From an uncultured Lachnospiraceae bacterium (lineage in GTDB: Bacteria; Bacillota; Clostridia; Lachnospirales; Lachnospiraceae): a stretch of DNA of 64,000 nt. The translations under genes were made by a program, and so were the position numbers. The stretch spans positions 45,219 to 109,218 of the forward strand of contig CACZBF010000011.1 of assembly GCA_902779355.1 (NCBI GenBank), in the 5' to 3' direction. The notes below the pieces were generated by a model. The model was not told the origin of the DNA. It did no database searches and was given only the letters and a program-made list of their open reading frames with translations. Within the stretch, counting starts at the first letter, position 1. Every line of letters starts with the position of its first letter. Shown piece after piece: positions 48,007-57,000 of this stretch.

Positions 48007-48480
48007 ATGCAAAAAAACAAGATGCAGCAGTTTACGATGAGGATCACCGGCAGTAACCGGACAGAGCTGGTTGCGATCATGTATGATATGATCGACACCT
48101 ATCTGGCGGATGCCGTCAGCGCAAGAGAAGCGGATCATCATGATGACTTTCAGAATCAGGTCCGTTATGCGGATCGTGTGATCAAAGAGCTCATGGATAT
48201 CCTGGATTTCAAATATGAGATCGCCGCAGATCTTTACCGGCTCTATCAGTTTTGCCGGAAGCGTCTGGCATACAGCCTGATGAAGTATGATACTACGGGT
48301 ATCGAGGAGGCAAAGCGTATTCTGACACCGCTCGGAACGTCATTTCGTGAGCTCGCAAAGCAGGATACGTCCGGGCCGCTCATGAAGAATACACAGAAAG
48401 TGGCATACGGCATGACCTACGGCAAATCGGACATCGCAGAGGATTCGGCGTCGGATCCGAACAGAGGTTACTTTGCTTAA
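48007..48480 (+). CDS. fliS: Flagellin export chaperone FliS
   Basis: 157 residues, all-helical. Begins with the FliS pattern KMQQFTMRITGSNRTELVAIMYDMIDTYL and continues with helices carrying YADRVIKELMDILDF. It caps the flagellin C-terminus to stop premature polymerisation. The GGAGAG site precedes ATG. It lies 51 bases after flagellin, so both are likely co-transcribed, ending at a strong terminator. Confidence 0.9.
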   Translation: MQKNKMQQFTMRITGSNRTELVAIMYDMIDTYLADAVSAREADHHDDFQNQVRYADRVIKELMDILDFKYEIAADLYRLYQFCRKRLAYSLMKYDTTGIEEAKRILTPLGTSFRELAKQDTSGPLMKNTQKVAYGMTYGKSDIAEDSASDPNRGYFA

Positions 48481-48514
48481 GCTGGACTACCACCAGTAAG
48501 CTTTTCTTTACAGA

Positions 48515-48548
48515 AAAGGGTATCGGAACGGATTCCGATATCCTTTTT
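48515..48548 (+). terminator. Intrinsic terminator after fliS
   Basis: GGGTATCGGAA pairs with TTCCGATATCC (one G-U), loop CGGA, then TTTTTC. Confidence 0.9.
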
Positions 48549-48553
48549 CTGCA

Positions 48554-48581
48554 TTGACTTAGCGTACATTCAGAGTACAAT
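48554..48581 (+). promoter_or_regulatory. Promoter of the MATE gene, leaderless arrangement
   Basis: TTGACT (48554-48559) and TACAAT (48576-48581), 16 bases apart. The predicted start coincides with the A of ATG 48588. Confidence 0.7.
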
Positions 48582-48587
48582 GTGTCT

Positions 48588-49943
48588 ATGAGTAAGACAT
48601 CGATCGGTAGAATGACAGAGGGTAAGCCGCTTACGCTGATCCTGCGGTTTGCGTTTCCCCTGCTGCTGGGGAATCTCTTCCAGCAGACATACAACATGGT
48701 GGATGCGGCGATCGTCGGTCAGACGCTGGGTGCGGATGCGCTCGGCAGCGTTGGGGCATCCACGAGTGTGCAGTTTCTGGTGATCGGATTCTGTATCGGG
48801 ATCTGCGCGGGTTTTTCCATCCCGGTGGCACAGACGTTTGGCGCGAAAAAATACGAAAACCTCCGGAAATACATTTACCATGCGATCCTTTTGACCGTGC
48901 TGTTCGGTGCGATCCTGACAGTCGGATGTGCGCTGCTTTGCGGGACGATTTTGCATGTGCTGCGGACGCCGGCAGAACTCTACTCTGACGCATACATCTA
49001 CCTTTTCATTATCTTCCTCGGGATTCCGTTTAATTTGACCTACAATCTCTGCTCCAGCATTTTGCGGGCGGTAGGGGACGGCAGGACGCCGTTTCTTTTT
49101 CTGGCTTTTTCCGCGACGCTCAATATCGCGCTGGATTTCCTTTGTATCATGGGATTTCACTGGGGAACGGCAGGCGCAGCTATTGCGACCGTCTTTTCTC
49201 AGGCGCTGAGCGGATTCCTTTGCATCATCTTTATGCGAAAGAGGCATCCGTTCCTGAATGTCACGGAGAAAGAGAAGCACTGGGACGGGCATTTTGCAAA
49301 GATCTTGTGCGTCATGGGGCTTCCGATGGGCCTGCAGTATTCGATCACCGCCATCGGCAGCATGGTAATGCAGAGCGCCAACAATTCACTCGGCGCGATC
49401 TATGTCTCCGGTTACGCTGCCGGCATGAAGATCAAGCAGCTGGCGATGTGTCCGTTTGACGCACTGGCGACGGGTGTTTCTACCTTTGTCGGGCAAAACT
49501 ACGGCGCCAATCAGATTGACCGCGTACGAAAAGGCGTCCGACAGGGGATCTGGGCCGGTATCATTTATGGGGTCGCGATCGGCGTTGTCTTGATCTTTTT
49601 CGGTCGGCCGATGTCGCTCTTGTTCGTCAACGCAGAATATACGCAGATGCTGGATGCTTCCGGCCAATATCTGCGGGCGCTTGGCTTCTTCTATTGGGTG
49701 CTTGGGATTCTGAATGTCTGCAGAATGAGTGTGCAGGCACTTGGATTCTCGATCCGTGCGGTATTCAGCGGTGTATTGGAAATGATTGCAAGAACTGTCG
49801 TCAGCTTTGCTCTGGTTCCTTATTTTGCGTTTAACGCGATCTGCATCGCGGATCAGTGCGCATGGATTTCCGCGGCCATCTATATCTCGATCACGCTCAG
49901 GTGGTGTCTGAAAAAGATTGAGACCAGGCATGCCGCAGTTTGA
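48588..49943 (+). CDS. MATE-family efflux transporter
   Basis: 451 residues, twelve predicted helices in two six-helix halves. Family features: LLLGNLFQQTYNMVDAAIVGQTLG in helix 1 and the matching GMPMGLQYSITAIGSMVMQ segment in the second half. It exports cationic drugs or metabolites with Na+ or H+ antiport. An in-frame GTG at 48582 exists, but the predicted transcript begins at ATG 48588, with no ribosome binding site. Monocistronic. Confidence 0.92.
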   Translation: MSKTSIGRMTEGKPLTLILRFAFPLLLGNLFQQTYNMVDAAIVGQTLGADALGSVGASTSVQFLVIGFCIGICAGFSIPVAQTFGAKKYENLRKYIYHAILLTVLFGAILTVGCALLCGTILHVLRTPAELYSDAYIYLFIIFLGIPFNLTYNLCSSILRAVGDGRTPFLFLAFSATLNIALDFLCIMGFHWGTAGAAIATVFSQALSGFLCIIFMRKRHPFLNVTEKEKHWDGHFAKILCVMGLPMGLQYSITAIGSMVMQSANNSLGAIYVSGYAAGMKIKQLAMCPFDALATGVSTFVGQNYGANQIDRVRKGVRQGIWAGIIYGVAIGVVLIFFGRPMSLLFVNAEYTQMLDASGQYLRALGFFYWVLGILNVCRMSVQALGFSIRAVFSGVLEMIARTVVSFALVPYFAFNAICIADQCAWISAAIYISITLRWCLKKIETRHAAV

Positions 49944-49973
49944 TGAAAACACGCAGAGGGATACATATTTTGA

Positions 49974-51164
49974 TCAGGGTGTCATGCGTTTGATGATCTC
50001 TTTTGTCACACTGTCAAAGAAGCCTTCCACATCGCCACGGAGATCCTTCCACGGGATCTTGTCGATGCTGTAGAGTATGTCCGGTGCATCGCGAAAGACA
50101 TCTTCCGTAATTGTGGTTATCGATACATTTCCCTTAAAATAGCCGCTGGCGAGCAGATCTTCGTTGCGGAGAACCTGCAAGTCGTGTACTTCCAGATCCG
50201 TGCCGGTTTCATCCGACTCCCATGTGAGGCGGCTTGTCATATGATATTGATCGCCGTTGAAGGTGTCGTAGACAGCATCCAGGCGGAGTGTGTTGATGGA
50301 AATGATCTCTCCGTTTCGGACTGCGGTCACGGTGGCTTTTTCGTCATCGGGCAACGTGACCGTCAGAATGGCAGTGCTGCAGTCGATGCCGTCGATTGTG
50401 AGATTTGCCGTTTCAAAAGAAGAATCCTTCAGGGTTTCCGTCAGATCCACTTCGACCCGCCGCACCTGGCAACCCGGCGTGAGGTAGAGATCAAACACCA
50501 CATCATGATCGGGTGCTTCCATGCCGAGAAATTCCCAGATAAACATACCGCACCCCTCCGGGATCGTAATCTGATAACCGGTGCTGGTTCGATGGTCATC
50601 CTGAATGGTTTTGCCGTTTGCAACGACGCCGATTTGTTCGGTAAATGTGACGATATTGTCCCAATTCTCCTGAAACCAGGCAGCATTCAGATCCGATGTG
50701 AGTTCCGGTGCTTTCCAGAAGAGTTCGATGCCTGTATCGAAGCCATAAGAAAGGTTATCCAGCATTGGGACGATCATATAGAGATCCTTGTCTTCCGCGT
50801 AAAAATCAAATTCTCCCATGTGGAGAATCAATACGCTAAGATCTGCCTGACAGATGGCCTTTTTTTGCGCAAAAGACCGCTCGCCGGAGATCTTCATATC
50901 CATGGTGTTCTTGACTTTTTTGACGTCATTTAAGACGGCACTGCCACTCAGCACCGTATCTCCGTTCAGATAATCGCGGCAGAGCTCCATCAGATCCACC
51001 TGATAAGCAATGTAAGAGGGATTGTTTAGTGTTTCTCTGGAGAAACGGAGCGTGCTGATCAGGATCTTTAGGCGCGGGTTTTGCTGCACTGCAACAAACA
51101 GCAATATGAAAATGAATAAGAGGACGGCAAGAAATGCCAACAGTCGTTTTTTTCTTTTTGTCAT
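49974..51164 (-). CDS. Membrane-anchored extracytoplasmic protein, unknown function
   Basis: About 396 residues from ATG 51164. A basic start, one hydrophobic helix (about 8-28) and a long soluble region rich in beta-strand pattern and acidic residues; no lipobox. The outline recalls LolA-like or DUF-type surface proteins of Clostridia but I cannot name a family. The earlier in-frame ATG lies upstream of the -10 box. TATAAT is 9 bases from ATG with no ribosome binding site. Convergent with the MATE gene. Confidence 0.75.
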   Translation of the reverse strand: MTKRKKRLLAFLAVLLFIFILLFVAVQQNPRLKILISTLRFSRETLNNPSYIAYQVDLMELCRDYLNGDTVLSGSAVLNDVKKVKNTMDMKISGERSFAQKKAICQADLSVLILHMGEFDFYAEDKDLYMIVPMLDNLSYGFDTGIELFWKAPELTSDLNAAWFQENWDNIVTFTEQIGVVANGKTIQDDHRTSTGYQITIPEGCGMFIWEFLGMEAPDHDVVFDLYLTPGCQVRRVEVDLTETLKDSSFETANLTIDGIDCSTAILTVTLPDDEKATVTAVRNGEIISINTLRLDAVYDTFNGDQYHMTSRLTWESDETGTDLEVHDLQVLRNEDLLASGYFKGNVSITTITEDVFRDAPDILYSIDKIPWKDLRGDVEGFFDSVTKEIIKRMTP

Positions 51165-51173
51165 CGCATACCA

Positions 51174-51179
51174 ATTATA
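51174..51179 (-). promoter_or_regulatory. -10 box of the anchored-protein gene
   Basis: Minus-strand TATAAT, 9 bases before ATG 51164; a TTGATT is 15 bases upstream of it. Implied leader about 3 bases. Confidence 0.45.
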
Positions 51180-51191
51180 GCATATTTGAGG

Positions 51192-51197
51192 TATAAT
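51192..51197 (+). promoter_or_regulatory. -10 box of the YhhN gene
   Basis: TATAAT on the plus strand, followed by AAGGAGG and ATG 51224; the -35 region is weak and overlaps the divergent promoter. Confidence 0.5.
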
Positions 51198-51223
51198 CAA
51201 AGAAAGAAGGAGGATTTGCTGCC

Positions 51224-51892
51224 ATGAAGACGTTTTTTCTGATATTGTTTTTGGTTGTTGCCGGCGTGCATCTCGTGCTTTGCTTCCTGCAAAATGAGAA
51301 GTTCCGGAAGATCACAAAGCCGATGCTGATGACGACTTTAATCCTGTATTATCTGACAGCAGCGGATCCCATCGTCGTTTTGCTTCTGATCGCGCTTCTG
51401 ACAAGCCTTATGGGAGATATCCTGCTGATCCCGATGGGAGAGAAATGGCTGACTGCCGGCGGCGTATTCTTCCTTGCCAGCCATGTGATCTATATCCTGC
51501 TGTATTATCCGGGGATCGTGTTTTCGGAGGTGCGTTGGTATATCGTGATCCCGGTGGTGATCGTGTATCTTTTGGTTGCATTTCTCGTCATCCGTCTGAT
51601 CAAGGACACCACGCCGAAATCCATGCTCGGCGGACTGTATCTGTACCTTGTGATCAACACGGTGATGAACACTTTCGCACTGATGCAGCTGATGTCTCTT
51701 CGAAACACAGGCGCACTGCTGGCGTTCTTCGGTGCAATCAGCTTCTTTGCTTCGGACTGCATCCTGTTCGTGGTGCGTTATTACAAAAATAAAGAAAAGC
51801 TCTGGAAAGGAGCTTTTCTCGTCATGCTGACCTATCTGGCAGGGCAGTTTCTGATCACGCAGGGGATGCTCATGAATATGGGCATGCATTAA
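51224..51892 (+). CDS. YhhN/TMEM86 family membrane protein (lysoplasmalogenase-like)
   Basis: 222 residues, about eight helices. Signature stretches: KPMLM, SLMGDILL with the conserved aspartate, FFLASHVIYI, and FFASDCILF. Mammalian members hydrolyse lysoplasmalogen vinyl-ether bonds; many anaerobic Clostridia contain plasmalogens, so a related activity is plausible. AGGAGG precedes ATG. The stop shares the palindrome TTAA with the stop of the convergent patatin gene. Confidence 0.88.
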   Translation: MKTFFLILFLVVAGVHLVLCFLQNEKFRKITKPMLMTTLILYYLTAADPIVVLLLIALLTSLMGDILLIPMGEKWLTAGGVFFLASHVIYILLYYPGIVFSEVRWYIVIPVVIVYLLVAFLVIRLIKDTTPKSMLGGLYLYLVINTVMNTFALMQLMSLRNTGALLAFFGAISFFASDCILFVVRYYKNKEKLWKGAFLVMLTYLAGQFLITQGMLMNMGMH

Positions 51893-52806
51893 GCCTGCTG
51901 TAATCCAAGGTATTCTTTTAGAGCGGACATCCGCCGCTTGGCGTCGTCATAGCCCAAATAGTAGAGACCGCCGAGCTTTTCCATATCTCCCTCCAAGCGG
52001 CTGATCATGATCGGCTGGGAGGGGCTGATGACAAAGACACGTCCCTTGTTTTCCAAAGAAAGGATCTCGTCACACTGGTGGTTGTACTTTTTATCCGCAA
52101 CCGCCAGCGTGTGTGCGAACTCCGGATAATCGCGATAGAACCGGCGCGGCGTGCGTGACGGCCGGTCTTTCACTTTTTTTCTGTAATCGGCTGGTCGCGT
52201 CCGCACGATCACGATCTTTTCAAATTTCTCATGGATTGCAAAACGATAAGGAATGCGGCAGGCACAGCCACCATCAAGGTAGGGTCTGCCGTCAAGCATT
52301 ACCATGCTCGAAAGGTAAGGCATGGATGCAGATGCACGTACCGCCTGCATGATGTCGCTGCATTTGCCCTTCTCGAAATAATGTGCCTTTCCGGTCAGGC
52401 AGTCCGTTGTGACTGCGATATAACGGCGGCGGGGATTCCAGAAGGTCTCCGCATCGAGCGGATCTTCCTTGCCGAATTCATGAAAAGCGAAGTCAAAACC
52501 GATGACACCGCGATTTTTCAGGATCGCTTTGCCTCCCACATAATTCGCGTCATGTCGATAACGCAGATTTAGGCGGGCGGAACGGCCGATCTGCCCGGAT
52601 ACATAGTGGACGCCGTTGAGTGCGCCGGCGGAAACGCCGATCGTACAGGAAAGGTTGATCCCTTCCTCCATCAAAGCATCCAGAACACCGGAGGTATACA
52701 GTCCGCGGAAAGCACCGCCTTCCAAAACCATACAGCCTTGCTGCACTTCTTCTGTGGCATGCCCGCTCGGAAGCAGATCAATGCCGGAAAAAACATGATT
52801 CTTCAT
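51889..52806 (-). CDS. Patatin-like phospholipase
   Basis: 305 residues. Oxyanion-hole EGGAFRGLYTSG, nucleophile elbow GVSAG (Ser), and the catalytic aspartate in DGGCA form the patatin dyad. It should hydrolyse phospholipid acyl esters; cytoplasmic, no signal peptide. TATGAT lies 9 bases before ATG with no ribosome binding site. Next to a lysoplasmalogenase-like gene, though convergent, so a shared lipid role is only a suggestion. Confidence 0.9.
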   Translation of the reverse strand: MKNHVFSGIDLLPSGHATEEVQQGCMVLEGGAFRGLYTSGVLDALMEEGINLSCTIGVSAGALNGVHYVSGQIGRSARLNLRYRHDANYVGGKAILKNRGVIGFDFAFHEFGKEDPLDAETFWNPRRRYIAVTTDCLTGKAHYFEKGKCSDIMQAVRASASMPYLSSMVMLDGRPYLDGGCACRIPYRFAIHEKFEKIVIVRTRPADYRKKVKDRPSRTPRRFYRDYPEFAHTLAVADKKYNHQCDEILSLENKGRVFVISPSQPIMISRLEGDMEKLGGLYYLGYDDAKRRMSALKEYLGLQQA

Positions 52807-52815
52807 AACGCCTGC

Positions 52816-52844
52816 ATCATATCACAAAGCAAATCCCGAAACAA
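52816..52844 (-). promoter_or_regulatory. Promoter of the patatin gene
   Basis: Minus-strand TTGTTT (52844-52839), 17-base spacer, TATGAT (52821-52816) with an extended TGA before it. The transcript would begin 2-3 bases before ATG. Confidence 0.6.
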
Positions 52845-52877
52845 GAAACAAAATGGCAAAAACGTCGATGGCTGATA

Positions 52878-52906
52878 TTGCAACTCGCCCCGGCGCTTGC
52901 TACAAT
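52878..52906 (+). promoter_or_regulatory. Promoter of the GH5 gene
   Basis: TTGCAA (52878-52883) and TACAAT (52901-52906), 17 bases apart; AAGGAGGAAGG sits in the leader before ATG 52943. Confidence 0.65.
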
Positions 52907-52942
52907 GAAGAGGTGATTGACGACTCAAAAAGGAGGAAGGGC

Positions 52943-53980
52943 ATGAGAAAATTTGAGGGGTATCAGAAGGGTATCAACCTGGGAGGCTGGCTTTCCCAGT
53001 ACAACGATACGACAAAGGAGTACTACGACACCTTTATCACGGAGGCGGACATCCGCACGATCGCGTCCTGGGGGCTGGATCACGTCCGTGTACCCGTGGA
53101 TCATCTGATGTTGGAGGATGAGGACGGCAATCCGATCGAGAAAGGGTTTTTCTATCTGGATCAGTGTATCGAGTGGTGTAAGGCAGCGGGACTTTCGATG
53201 GTGCTGGATATGCATGATACGCACGGCTACACCTTTGACCCGCTCGTCAAGAATATCGACCGCGAGGCGTTTTTCAGGGATCCTGATCTGCAGGAGCATT
53301 TTTACCGCCTTTGGGAGCGGATCGCGGAGCGCTATGCGAAGGATCGCGGGATGCTGGCTTTTGAATTGCTGAATGAGGTGGTCAGTCCGGCGATCGCTGA
53401 GGAGTGGAATGAGATCGCGGAGCAGGCGATCAAGCGCTTGCGTGTACTGGCGCCGGAGAGCTATATCATCGTCGGCGGGACGCGCTACAACAACGTCATT
53501 TCGGTTCCGGAGCTAAGGAAACCGTATGATGATCACGTCGTTTATAATTTCCATTGCTATGAACCGATGATCTTTACGCATCAGAGCGCATATTGGGTGG
53601 AAGGGATGCCACAGGACTTTGTGCTGGAGTATCCCGGTGAGCTGCAGGATTACCGCACGAAAGCGCACAGCCTGACCGAGGTGCTCGGAGGCGCGATCGA
53701 TATTCCCAGTCTCACTTCGATCGGACCGGATTTCTTTGAGATCCTCTTTGCGCCGGCTCTGAAGGCGGCAGAAGAAAACAACGCGCCGCTCTACTGCGGG
53801 GAATACGGCGTGATCGACCGTGCACCGCTCAATTCCGTTGTCAACTGGTATCGCGACATCCACGGTATCTTTGAGAAATACGGCATCGGTCGCGCAGCCT
53901 GGAATTACAAGGAAAAAGATTTCGGGATCTCGGGTGCGCATTATGATCCCGTACGGGAAGAATTGATCCGCCAGCTGTAA
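52943..53980 (+). CDS. Glycosyl hydrolase family 5 (cellulase/exo-glucanase-like)
   Basis: 345 residues, a single (beta/alpha)8 domain, no signal peptide, so probably intracellular. GINLGGWL at the start, acid/base Glu in FELLNEV and nucleophile Glu in CGEYG mark GH5. It likely acts on imported beta-glucan oligosaccharides. The frame is open upstream to 52853, but the strong ribosome binding site fixes ATG 52943. Confidence 0.9.
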   Translation: MRKFEGYQKGINLGGWLSQYNDTTKEYYDTFITEADIRTIASWGLDHVRVPVDHLMLEDEDGNPIEKGFFYLDQCIEWCKAAGLSMVLDMHDTHGYTFDPLVKNIDREAFFRDPDLQEHFYRLWERIAERYAKDRGMLAFELLNEVVSPAIAEEWNEIAEQAIKRLRVLAPESYIIVGGTRYNNVISVPELRKPYDDHVVYNFHCYEPMIFTHQSAYWVEGMPQDFVLEYPGELQDYRTKAHSLTEVLGGAIDIPSLTSIGPDFFEILFAPALKAAEENNAPLYCGEYGVIDRAPLNSVVNWYRDIHGIFEKYGIGRAAWNYKEKDFGISGAHYDPVREELIRQL

Positions 53981-54048
53981 GAAAGCACGGCAATGCCGTT
54001 GTACGGAGCTGATCCGGTAACGGCGGCAGGCGGGTTTTAAGGAGTTTC

Positions 54049-57000
54049 ATGAAAAGAGTATGTCAACGCATCTGCATCCCGTTTTTATGCGCAGTAATGC
54101 TCCTGCTTTGCGCGGTCCCCGTGGAAGCGTCGGGGTCGAGCGAGAATTTTCAATCGGAGCATGAGGCAGTCTTATACGGTTCCGGGAGCGGTCTGATCTC
54201 CTCGGAAGCAAATGCCATCGCACAGACGAACGACGGGTATATCTGGGCCGGTACTTATTCCGGCCTCTACCGTTATGATGGGGTGCGTTTTGAAAAGTTT
54301 GACAAAGATCCGCGGCTTTGCGCGATCATGCAGTTGTTTGTCGACAGTAAAGGGAGACTGTGGATCGGGACGAATGATGCCGGGATTGCATGCTATACGC
54401 CGGAAACCGAAGAAATTTTTTTTTATACGATGGAAGAAGGTGTCGCAGCAGATTCTATCCGCGCGATCACAGAAGACCTCCGGGGCAACATCTATGTAGG
54501 CACAGTGTCGAGCCTGTCCATGATCACGCCGGAAGGCGAAGTGCATACACCGGAGAAATGGGACAGCCTAAGCGGCGTCGGATCGCTGTGCTGTGGTACC
54601 GACGGTGCGGTTTGCGGCGTGACGAATTCCGGCCTGCTCTTTTTTCTGCAGGATGGAGAGATTGCCTATCAGCGGTCTTTCGGGCGCGAGGGCTTCTACT
54701 ATACGACTGTGACAGCTGCCAAGCTGAACAGTTTTCTTGTCGGCACATCCGGTAATCAGGCAGAATGGCTGGCGTTTAACGGGAAAGAGACAACGCGGCT
54801 TGAACTCGTGACAAACAACGCCATCTCCTATTTTAATAGGATCTTTTATGACACAGAGACCGGCGGGGTCTTTTTCTGTGCGGAGAACGGGCTTGGCCTG
54901 CTGACCTCGAACGGGACGATGATGAATCTGACCCGCGATGAATTTGACAGTTCCATATCGGATGTCATGAAAGATTATCAGGGCAACATCTGGTTTACTT
55001 CGAACAAACAGGGCATTATGGAGTACACGGCAGATCCGTTTATCGATGTCTTCCTGCGCGCCGCGCTTCCGAATGACGTCGTCAACGCCCTGCTCGTCAA
55101 GGACGGGATGATCTATGTCGCCACAGACAGCGGCCTGACGATCCTGGATGCCAGAACCTATCAGGAAAAAGATTTTAAATATTTGTCCTATTTTGATGAT
55201 AACCGTATTCGCCATATCATGGAGGACAGTAAGGGGCAGTTATGGATCAGTACCTACGGGCCGGACGGACTGGTGCGCGTCAATGCAGATGGCGAAGCGA
55301 AGCTGTTTACAGAGTCCTCGGCAGGGACGCTGGGAGGACGCTTCAGGCTGGTGCTGGAGCACTCGGACGGGACGATCTATGCGGCGAGCAACATGGGACT
55401 GAACGTGATCCGTGGGGATGAGGTGGTATCGACGATCGGACAGGAGGAGGGTCTGGAGTCCGCGCAGATCCTGACCATGGTGGAAAGACCGGACGGAACA
55501 GTACTTGCCGGTTCAGACGGAGAAGGGATCTATCTCATCAAGGATGCCGCCATCACAGGGCATATCGGGCCGGAGGAAGGGTTGGATACACTGGTGGTGC
55601 TGCGCATTGTGCCCTGCAAAGACGGCTACATCTATGTGACCAGCAATGCGCTGTATTACGATAACGGTCAGGAGATCAAACGCCTCACCGCATTTCCCTA
55701 TACCAACAATTACGACGTGTTCCTGTCAGAGGACAATGAGGCATGGGTCATGTCCAGCGCCGGCATCTATGTGGTGGATCTGGACGAGCTGCTTGCGAAC
55801 GGGAGCTATCACTACGAGCTTTTGGATTATTCCCGCGGCTTCAATACGACATTGACGGCCAATGCCTGGAATGCGCTGCTCGATACGGAAGGAAACCTGC
55901 TGCTCTGCTGCACGGACGGCGTACGGCAGATCTCTACCAGAAATTATGATGCAACGGATCATGACTATTTTATCCGTGTGCATTCGATCAATTATGGAGA
56001 CGGGACAGTGCTGCCGGATGAAAAGGGCCTGTATACGATCCCGTCTTCCGCGAAACGTATCGAGATCCAAGCCTCGATCTTAAATTACAGCCTGTCGAAT
56101 CCTCTCATCCACCTCTATCTGGAAGGAGCCAATGATGAAGGTGTGACGGTTTATCAGAATGCACTTGCGCCGTTGACCTATACGAATCTGCCTTACGGCT
56201 CCTACACCCTGCACATTCAGGTGTTGGACAGCACAGAGTACACGGTGCTGCGGGACGAGACCTTCCCGATCTATAAAGAGCCGCGTTGGACAGAACTACC
56301 GGTATTTCAGGTACTCGGGATCGCGATCGTGGCAGTTCTGGTGGCACTGATTGTCTGGAGGGTGCTGCAATCCACGATCATCCGCCGGCAGTACGCCGAG
56401 ATCCGTGCGGCAAAAGAGGAAGCGGAGCGCGCGAATACCGCGAAGTCCAGATTCCTTGCAAATATGTCCCATGAGATCCGCACGCCGATCAATACGATCA
56501 TGGGCATGGATGAGATGATCCTGCGTGAGGACAGGAATGAGCCGAAAAGCCGTTATACTTCCGCGGTTTCCGGATATGCCGTCTCGATCAAACGTGCCTC
56601 GGAGTCGCTCCTTGGTCTGATCAACGATATTTTAGACCTCAGCAAGATTGAATCCGGCAAGATGAACCTCGTCGAGCAGGAGTATGATACAGCGGAGCTC
56701 CTGCGCGCGATCGCCGTGATGATCCGTGTGCGGAGCAATGAAAAGGATCTCGGGTTTTCCGTGGAGATCGATCCGGAATTGCCGAAAAAACTATTCGGCG
56801 ATGACGGCAAGATCAAACAGGTACTGTTGAACCTTCTCACAAATGCGGTAAAATATACGGAAAAGGGTTCTTTTGCATTGCGTGTTTCTGTGGAGAAAAA
56901 GACGGAGGATACAGCCACGGTCCATTACAGCGTCAAGGACACGGGCATCGGCATCCGGCCCGAGGACATGGAAAAACTGTTTTCGGCGTTTGAAAGACTG

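Noticed and set aside
53981..54048. Possible regulatory RNA before the hybrid kinase
   Set aside because: Only a five-base-pair ACGGC/GCCGT hairpin is present; too little to support a structured element.
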